The notes under the pieces were generated by a model. The model had not been told where the DNA came from. It worked only from the letters and a program-made list of their open reading frames with translations, and ran no database searches. Positions 1 to 6,799 of a stretch of 12,308 nt of DNA are shown piece after piece. The position numbers were made by a program, and so were the translations under genes. The stretch comes from Caldilineaceae bacterium (GTDB lineage: Bacteria > Chloroflexota > Anaerolineae > Caldilineales > Caldilineaceae). The stretch covers positions 1 through 12,308 of the forward strand of contig JAPPKT010000485.1 in NCBI GenBank assembly GCA_028819675.1. Direction: 5' to 3'. The first letter of the stretch is position 1; each line of letters opens with the position of its first letter.

Positions 1-78
1 ACGCCTTTCTTGACCAACCCTTCATCCCTGACACCTCTCAGGCTTAGTAGTTACATGAAAACAAAAAACTGACAAAAG

Positions 79-107
79 AAAAAAGGCCCGACCAATCAGT
101 CGGGCCT
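79..107 (-). terminator. Rho-independent terminator of gyrB
   Basis: Read on the minus strand, a 9-bp perfect GC-rich stem (AGGCCCGAC pairing with GTCGGGCCT, 6-nt loop) is followed at once by a T-run (TTTTTTCTTTT). It lies about 20 nt past the gyrB stop codon, the expected place for an intrinsic terminator of the leftward transcript. The plus strand has no matching T-run, so it should work in the leftward direction only. Confidence 0.9.
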
Positions 108-127
108 CTCGTCAGCCGCTTCCCAGC

Positions 128-2128
<2,001 letters not shown>

Positions 2129-2246
2129 TCACCCCCAATACAACTCCGCTGGCTGCAAATACCCGCTCTCAACCTGTCATCCAGCCGGTGTCAGCCGGCC
2201 GGCGATCGGGGAGCATCCGCAACCCTACGTTCGCATCGATAATATG

Positions 2247-3212
2247 TCAGGCAAAACTATCCGTTTCTTGCTGCTGCATCGCCAGAATGCGCGTCCGGTA
2301 AAAGACCAGCAGTGACATCGCCAGTCCCGTTCCGATGAAGGTGTTCCCCAACGTGGCAAATGCCACGCCCAGCATATGCCACTGGGTAACCTGGCGAAAA
2401 AGCAACCCCATCCCCGTCGAAATCAGCGTTGTCAGCAGAACAAACCCGACCGTGGGCCAGAAGTTCTTCCGCACCATGTGGATGCTGCGGCGGACCGCGC
2501 TCCCAATCGCCAGGTCGTCCAGCACAAGCGCTGTCGTCACAAAATAGAGATAGAGCAGGATCACCATGATCAGGCCGCCGAACAAAAACAACGCCCCGGA
2601 GCCCAACACCGGGCTGATCAGCGCCAGCACCGTGACCCCGATCACACCCGGAATGTAGATCATCAGCAGGCCGAGGGCGAAGAACACCAGGAAACCGATC
2701 GTCCGCAGCCAGTGGCGCACGATTCGGCCCGCCAGTATGTTGAGAGTGAGCGCCTTCGGCCCCTCCCCGATCGGCAGATTCTGGGCCAGCAGATTCATAT
2801 ACGTCGCCCCGATCAACAGACCGGCCAGACCAAAGAGCAGCGACAGCAGGCCCGCCGCCCCGATCGAGTCGACCTCGACGCTGGGATGGCTTCCCTTTAT
2901 GCCCGGCAGCGTCGCCAGCAGGCTCGGCACGTGATACAACAGACCGTTGACCAGAAACTGGGCCAGATTGCTCGTCTCGCCGAACACTGTCAGCAGCTCG
3001 CTCATCTGGTCCAGCGCAAACGGACTCCCCTCTGCCAGCTGCGGGTCCGCGGCCATCTCCGTATAGAAATCGGCCAGTCTTCCCAGCAGAGGGCTGATGC
3101 TCCAACGCGGCAGAACCCACAACAGCGCGTCCAGCAGCAGCGGCAACAGCAGCAGGCCTGGACGCTGGCTCACGAAGCGGTAGCCGGTGGAAATACTGTC
3201 TATGATACCCAC
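2247..3212 (-). CDS. Multi-pass integral membrane protein of unknown function
   Basis: I do not recognise a named family. The 321-aa protein is strongly hydrophobic, with probable membrane segments at about residues 18-35, 117-143, 171-197, 203-235, 256-276 and 283-308. The stretch 45-105 is more polar, with a weakly hydrophobic part near 85-100. The later part (VLDDLAIGSAVRRSIHMVRK followed by more membrane helices) resembles the broad group of DUF-type membrane proteins related to the membrane domain of glycerophosphodiester phosphodiesterases; this is resemblance by style only. No catalytic motif is visible. The start is GTG at 3212, with only a weak GGGA about 7 nt upstream. The stop lies 166 bp before the gyrB start on the same strand, so the two may share a transcript. 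A candidate extended -10 promoter lies about 85 bp upstream. Confidence 0.75.
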   Translation of the reverse strand: MGIIDSISTGYRFVSQRPGLLLLPLLLDALLWVLPRWSISPLLGRLADFYTEMAADPQLAEGSPFALDQMSELLTVFGETSNLAQFLVNGLLYHVPSLLATLPGIKGSHPSVEVDSIGAAGLLSLLFGLAGLLIGATYMNLLAQNLPIGEGPKALTLNILAGRIVRHWLRTIGFLVFFALGLLMIYIPGVIGVTVLALISPVLGSGALFLFGGLIMVILLYLYFVTTALVLDDLAIGSAVRRSIHMVRKNFWPTVGFVLLTTLISTGMGLLFRQVTQWHMLGVAFATLGNTFIGTGLAMSLLVFYRTRILAMQQQETDSFA

Positions 3213-3294
3213 AAACGCGTCCCGTTTCGGCCGGACATACCCATCCCGAATCCGTCCTCAAATTGGCGTTTTCGCGGCACACTTTAGCCTTCTG

Positions 3295-3303
3295 ATTTTA
3301 CCA
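3295..3303 (-). promoter_or_regulatory. Candidate extended -10 promoter for the membrane gene/gyrB block
   Basis: The minus strand reads TGG-TAAAAT, an extended -10 element, about 85 bp upstream of the membrane-protein start. At 17-18 bp spacing the -35 region (TTCGTG) is poor. The placement is reasonable, but the evidence is a short motif only. Confidence 0.35.
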
Positions 3304-3383
3304 TACACCCCTATCTGGCACGAACGGAACAACTCGTATTCCTGGTTTCGGAAGTAGATTTGCCAGGATCATCCAATTGGCTA

Positions 3384-3412
3384 TTGACAAAACTGTGAAC
3401 ACAGTTTATACT
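3384..3412 (+). promoter_or_regulatory. Near-consensus sigma-70 promoter of the HTH-ParA cassette
   Basis: TTGACA (3384-3389, a perfect -35) is separated by exactly 17 bp from TATACT (3407-3412, one mismatch to TATAAT). Transcription would start near 3418-3420, giving a leader of only about 20 nt before the ATG at 3441. The unusual strength suggests the promoter must be held down by a repressor, which fits the palindromes lying on it. Confidence 0.85.
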
Positions 3413-3428
3413 GTGAACTGTGTTCACA
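3391..3428 (+). promoter_or_regulatory. Nested palindromic operator over the ParA promoter
   Basis: Three related symmetries overlap. (i) AACTGTG-AA-CACAGTT (3391-3406) fills all but one base of the spacer between -35 and -10. (ii) TGTGAAC-TGT-GTTCACA (3412-3428) covers the last base of the -10 and the predicted start site. (iii) The 13-mer TGTGAACACAGTT (3394-3406) recurs as an exact inverted copy at 3416-3428, with the -10 between. A protein bound here would block RNA polymerase. Autorepression by the HTH domain of the downstream ParA is the simplest reading, known in principle from HTH-carrying plasmid ParA proteins such as P1 ParA; it is an inference here. Confidence 0.8.
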
Positions 3429-3440
3429 AAGGAGCAATCT

Positions 3441-4490
3441 ATGAAGTTTGAGGACGACTTGGTGGGTATTTTCGAAATTGCTGAAATGGCTGGAGTCAAG
3501 TCCGCCGCAGTAGCGAACTGGCGCACCAGATTCGACGATTTCCCAGCTCCTATTGCGACGCTCAGATCTGGACCAGTCTTTTACCGCAGCCACATAAGAA
3601 GGTGGCTACACTTAAGGAGAGGAAAAATGGCGACGGTGATTTCAACTATCAACCTAAAAGGCGGGGTCGCAAAGACTACAACCACAGTAGCAATGGCGGA
3701 GATTCTTTCAGCCGAGTTTGGGAAGAGGGTATTGGTTGTTGATCTTGATCCCCAAACTAACGCTACAGTCATGTTAATTGGAGAGCAGGAATGGAAAAAC
3801 CGTAATGACAATGGCCACACACTGGCCCAGTTGTTCAAAGATGCTCTTGAGGAGGACTCCAACGCTCGTCGGTTTGACCTCTCAGCCACTCTCGTCAACA
3901 GGGTCTCTAATGTCCGTGACGTGTATTCAGTAGATCTCTTACCTTCTAGCCTCGACCTGATAGAGGTGCAAGACCGACTGGCCTCAATGCCCTCTGGACC
4001 CTACTTTGCGAATGTTCCGACAGATATTCTCCGCCGGGCTATCCGGCCAATAATTGACAATTATGATTATGTCTTAATCGATTGTCCTCCTAATCTGGGT
4101 ATTATCACCTTAAATGGTTTGAGGATTTCTACTGGGTACGTAATTCCTACTATCCCGGACTTTCTGTCCACTTACGGTATCCCGCAAATTATCAGCCGGG
4201 TCGAAGATTTCTCCCAAAATATAGGCGAAGAAATCAAGGTGATGGGAATTATCATAACCAAGTACAGGGGGCAGTCTAGTCTGCATAAGAATACCGTAAA
4301 CTCGCTGCGTAGGGATTACAAGCACGTCTTTAAGACTGTTATCCCGGAAGCCACTGCTATCGCCGCTTCTGCCGAATTCGCGCCGATTTCCACTCTGCGT
4401 CAAAAATATGGTTACCAGGGAGAATTCAATAGATACAGAAACTTGACCTCCGAGATAATGAACACGACATTGAACGGAGCGATATCATGA
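3441..4490 (+). CDS. HTH-ParA fusion ATPase
   Basis: The predicted product is a 349-aa ParA/MinD-type Walker ATPase with an N-terminal DNA-binding domain. Residues about 8-58 look like an AlpA/MerR-like helix-turn-helix (GIFEIAEMAGVKSAAVANW, then a FPAP and GPVFYRSHIRRWL wing). Residues 63 onward are ParA: deviant Walker A KGGVAKTT (73-80), DLDPQTN (101-107) and Walker B-like VLIDCPPNLG. The ATG at 3441 is chosen because AAAGGAG (3428-3434) lies 6 nt upstream; a GTG at 3420 falls inside the operator. A second strong ribosome-binding site precedes Met63. The gene overlaps the next by ATGA, so the two are translationally coupled. Base composition (spot counts about 40-53% GC) is well below the flanking genes, suggesting transfer. 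A partition role is plausible, but no canonical ParB or parS is seen; a regulatory or defence role cannot be excluded. Confidence 0.88.
   Translation: MKFEDDLVGIFEIAEMAGVKSAAVANWRTRFDDFPAPIATLRSGPVFYRSHIRRWLHLRRGKMATVISTINLKGGVAKTTTTVAMAEILSAEFGKRVLVVDLDPQTNATVMLIGEQEWKNRNDNGHTLAQLFKDALEEDSNARRFDLSATLVNRVSNVRDVYSVDLLPSSLDLIEVQDRLASMPSGPYFANVPTDILRRAIRPIIDNYDYVLIDCPPNLGIITLNGLRISTGYVIPTIPDFLSTYGIPQIISRVEDFSQNIGEEIKVMGIIITKYRGQSSLHKNTVNSLRRDYKHVFKTVIPEATAIAASAEFAPISTLRQKYGYQGEFNRYRNLTSEIMNTTLNGAIS
3614..3629 (+). promoter_or_regulatory. Internal ribosome-binding site and in-frame ATG within the ParA gene
   Basis: AAGGAG (3614-3619) lies 7 nt before an in-frame ATG (3627), codon 63 of the fusion. 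This is exactly where the HTH domain ends and the ParA domain begins (MATVISTINLKGG). Initiation here would yield a 287-aa ParA-only form. The match to an ideal site is as good as that of the main start. It could also be a relic of two formerly separate genes. Confidence 0.6.
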
Positions 4491-4879
4491 AGGAAGAACA
4501 AGTCGAACTGACGGAGCGCCTTCAAACTATAATGGAGGTCATAGTCGAGGAAACCCGATCTAACCCAAGGTTTGCACGACGACTAGGGCAGGTCCTCAAA
4601 GTTGCTCCAGATGAGGCGGATGACGGAAAGCTAAAGCCACGAAGAAATCGAAGAGATCCTCCGTCCGTTGACCCGTTTGCTTTGTACGAAAAAAGTGAAG
4701 ATCACCTCCGGCATGCCTTGGCCGAATTAAGTCTAGATCAACTCAAAGATATCGTAGCGGGACACAGGATGCCCCAGCTCACTCTTGCCCTAAAGTGGAA
4801 AACCCCAGCGCGTCTTGTTGAATTGATTGTGGAAACTGTAAAGACTCGTAGCCACAAAGGCGATGCCTTTCGAACTTAG
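4487..4879 (+). CDS. Conserved small protein of unknown function, partner of HTH-ParA
   Basis: The product has 130 aa. Its start overlaps the ParA stop (ATGA), with CGGAG (4475-4479) 7 nt upstream. I do not recognise a named family. The N-terminal third is charged and helical (ELTERLQTIMEVIVEETRSN), followed by a basic linker (KPRRNRRDPPSVDPFALY, about 51-68). The C-terminal half has alternating leucine-rich helices (ELSLDQLKDIVAGH, ARLVELIVETVK) around an ALKWKT turn and ends in KGDAF. The last part looks like a helix-extended-helix (SAP/Rho-N type) nucleic-acid-binding fold, which would suit a centromere-binding or adaptor partner of ParA; that is inference. It shares the lower GC of the ParA gene. 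No terminator follows, so read-through toward murA is possible. Confidence 0.82.
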   Translation: MKEEQVELTERLQTIMEVIVEETRSNPRFARRLGQVLKVAPDEADDGKLKPRRNRRDPPSVDPFALYEKSEDHLRHALAELSLDQLKDIVAGHRMPQLTLALKWKTPARLVELIVETVKTRSHKGDAFRT

Positions 4880-4904
4880 AGCTTCTGGCCCAATGCAAAT
4901 GGAA

Positions 4905-4920
4905 ATCTACTATAGTAGAT
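4905..4920 (+). promoter_or_regulatory. Perfect 16-bp palindrome upstream of murA
   Basis: ATCTACTATAGTAGAT is fully self-complementary, with no spacer. It lies 25 bp past the stop of the small partner gene and 43 bp before the murA start. It contains TATAGT, which could be a -10, but the -35 position is poor. It may be an operator for murA or the right-hand control site of the cassette. It has no T-run and is unlikely to be a terminator. Confidence 0.55.
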
Positions 4921-4963
4921 CACCCGAAGGTCTTAAAGCTGCACGACGACCAAAGGAGTAAGC

Positions 4964-6280
4964 ATGGCCTCATTTGCCATCCAGGGCGGCCACCGCATCG
5001 AGGGAACTGTAAACGTCAGCGGCAACAAAAACGCCTCCTTCCCCCTTATCGCCGCATCTCTGCTCACCGACGAGACCGTCACCCTGGAGAACGTCCCGCA
5101 AATTGACGACGTCGCCGCCATGCTCACCATTCTGGAAGGCCTCGGCGTCTACGTGCGCAAAGAAGGCAACCGCCTCACGCTGCGCGCCGACAAACTGCAC
5201 AGTCACGCGCCCGACCCCCAGCTCTTCGGGCGCATCCGCGGCGGGCTGAACCTGATGGGGCCGCTCCTCGCCCGACGCGGCGCATTCCGCGTCGAGGGCG
5301 CAGCCGGCGGCGACGACATCGGCCGCCGCCGCATCGACACCCACCTGCTGGTCTTCGAGCAGCTGGGCGCCTCCTTCGCCCGTCCCAACAGCGGCCGCTT
5401 CGAACTGACCTCCTCCGGCAGACTGCGCGGCGCCGATATCCTGCTCGACGAGGCATCCGTGACCGCCACCCAGAACGCCGTTATGGCCGCCTCCCTGGCC
5501 CAGGGCACCACCATCCTCCGCAATACCGCCAGCGAACCGCACGTGCAGGAGCTGTGCCGCCTGCTGGTCGCCATGGGCTGCCCCATCGACGGCATCGGCA
5601 GCAACACCCTCTACGTCCACGGCCAGGAGCGGCTCCACGGCGCCGGCGCCACCGTCGGCCCCGACTACATGGAGGTCGGCAGCTTCATCGGTCTCGGCGC
5701 CATCACCCCCGGCGAGCTCCGCATCGCCAACGTCGCCCCCGACCATCTGCGTATGCTCGAAATGGTCTTCTGCCAGCGCCTGGGCGTACAAATGCACCTG
5801 CAGGAGGACCCCAATGCCGCCCTCACCGGCTATTCACTCCTCCTGCCCGACGAGCAGGACCTGCGCGTCCGCCCCGACTTCGGCGGCGCCATCCCCAAGA
5901 TCGACGACGCCCCCTGGCCCGCCTTCCCGCCCGACGTGTTGAGCATCGCCGTCGTCGTCGCCAGCCAGGCCCAGGGCACCGTCCTCATTCACGAGAAGAT
6001 GTTCGAAAGCCGCCTCTACTTCGTCGACAAGCTGGTCGCCATGGGCGCACAGATCATCGTCTGCGATCCCCACCGCGTCGTCGTCGTCGGCCCCGCCCGC
6101 CTCGTCGGCCAGGAGGTCAGCAGCCCCGACATCCGCGCCGGCATGGCGCTCGTCCTCGCCGCCCTCAGCGCCGAGGGCCGCACCCTCATCGGCAATATCG
6201 AACAGATCGACCGGGGATACCAGCGCGTCGACGAAAAACTGCGCGCCCTCGGCGCCCGCATTGAGCGCACAGACGCCTGA
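4964..6280 (+). CDS. murA: UDP-N-acetylglucosamine 1-carboxyvinyltransferase (MurA), Cys-to-Asp type
   Basis: MurA transfers enolpyruvate from PEP to UDP-GlcNAc, the first committed step of peptidoglycan synthesis, in the cytoplasm. The 438 aa cover the whole family (E. coli 419). Seen residues are Lys22/Asn23 (SGNKNAS), Arg122, Asp324 in PAFPPD (E. coli Asp305 equivalent), [11 protein letters not shown] at 348 and Arg391 in DIRAG (Arg397 equivalent). The loop that normally reads GGCTIG reads GGDDIG (115-120), so Asp117 replaces the catalytic Cys115. Asp at this place is known in mycobacterial and chlamydial MurA and makes the enzyme insensitive to fosfomycin. AAAGGAG (4952-4958) lies 5 nt before the ATG. 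The gene is very GC-rich (one 60-base spot count about 77%), in sharp contrast to the cassette upstream. It could be one of two MurA paralogues, since many bacteria carry two. Confidence 0.93.
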   Translation: MASFAIQGGHRIEGTVNVSGNKNASFPLIAASLLTDETVTLENVPQIDDVAAMLTILEGLGVYVRKEGNRLTLRADKLHSHAPDPQLFGRIRGGLNLMGPLLARRGAFRVEGAAGGDDIGRRRIDTHLLVFEQLGASFARPNSGRFELTSSGRLRGADILLDEASVTATQNAVMAASLAQGTTILRNTASEPHVQELCRLLVAMGCPIDGIGSNTLYVHGQERLHGAGATVGPDYMEVGSFIGLGAITPGELRIANVAPDHLRMLEMVFCQRLGVQMHLQEDPNAALTGYSLLLPDEQDLRVRPDFGGAIPKIDDAPWPAFPPDVLSIAVVVASQAQGTVLIHEKMFESRLYFVDKLVAMGAQIIVCDPHRVVVVGPARLVGQEVSSPDIRAGMALVLAALSAEGRTLIGNIEQIDRGYQRVDEKLRALGARIERTDA

Positions 6281-6608
6281 CGCAACTGACCGCGGATCAC
6301 GAACCACTGGGGCCCTGTACTGCGTAGCGTTTGAAGATTCCCTTGGTGGTTCCCCCGTGCACGCGCGAATAGAGCCTTCTCTGAACCGTCCACACACGGC
6401 GTGGCCGAAGCGCCTGGCGGCGACGTCTCGTTGGCCGACCACTTCGACACCGGCAACGTGCCGGACACGGAGTAAATTTGCTATGCAGCAGACGCGCCTC
6501 GATGAAGAAAAACTGTGGAGCATCTGGAGATTTTCTGTCTCGACGGCAAGATGGTACAGTCATCGGGTGCACTTTGGAAATGAGAAAGCAGTTTTCGGGA
6601 AACTGGGG
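6281..6608. other. Gene-free stretch after murA
   Basis: No convincing gene, RNA or terminator is seen between the murA stop and the promoter at 6609. A 46-codon open stretch (6335-6475, plus strand, same frame as murA) has a protein-like end (SLADHFDTGNVPDTE then TAA). It has no start or ribosome-binding site and could be a gene remnant or chance. A long-range 7-bp inverted repeat (GAACCAC 6301-6307, GTGGTTC 6346-6352) is too widely spaced to be a terminator. Confidence 0.5.
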
Positions 6609-6637
6609 TTGACACGGCCGCTGGCGTGTGCTAAACT
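6609..6637 (+). promoter_or_regulatory. Strong sigma-70 promoter of the zinc ABC operon
   Basis: TTGACA (6609-6614, perfect -35), a 17-bp spacer and TAAACT (6632-6637, -10) are preceded by TGC (6629-6631), an extended -10. Transcription would start near 6644, leaving a leader of about 155 nt before the lipoprotein ATG. The upstream in-frame GTG at 6638 lies directly after this -10 and is therefore not the start codon. Confidence 0.82.
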
Positions 6638-6643
6638 GTGTGC

Positions 6644-6663
6644 TGTTGCAAATTTTTGCAACA
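6644..6663 (+). promoter_or_regulatory. 20-bp palindromic operator, Zur-like by context
   Basis: TGTTGCAAA-TT-TTTGCAACA has perfect 9-bp arms and a 2-bp spacer. It begins at the predicted +1 of the promoter at 6609-6637, a classical repressor position. As it controls a zinc-type importer, the likeliest ligand is a Fur-family repressor (Zur). The exact motif is not one I can match to a described Zur box, so the regulator is inferred from context. Confidence 0.7.
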
Positions 6664-6799
6664 AATAAAATTACCAATTCCCACAATACGACGGAAGGCA
6701 TTGCACCGGCTGCCGCAGCTCTGCCGGCGCCTGACGCCAACTGTCCTGACGCCTATTGTGGGGGCACACGCCACCAGCCTGACGAAAAGGTACCCGCAA

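Noticed and set aside
27..42. Small inverted repeat CCTGA-6-TCAGG near the window start
   Set aside because: Stem of only 5 bp without T-run; the real gyrB terminator lies at 79-107.
2239..2244. TATTAT on the minus strand as a gyrB -10
   Set aside because: No acceptable -35 at 16-18 bp; it remains only a weak possibility in the 166-bp gap before gyrB.
3420..3440. GTG start of HTH-ParA at 3420
   Set aside because: It lies within the operator palindrome and at the predicted transcription start; the ATG at 3441 has an ideal AAAGGAG.
3441..4879. Cassette as the chromosomal parAB near oriC, given gyrB nearby
   Set aside because: The partner is not ParB-like, no parS, dnaA or recF is seen, and the composition differs from the chromosome genes around it.
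4970..5797. Long open frame on the minus strand within murA
   Set aside because: It is a shadow of the GC-rich murA coding frame, low-complexity in Ala/Gly/Val/Asp with no family features.
6638..6799. Upstream in-frame extension of the zinc lipoprotein (start at GTG 6638)
   Set aside because: It would begin directly after the -10, inside the operator region, and would bury the lipoprotein signal peptide 54 residues in.
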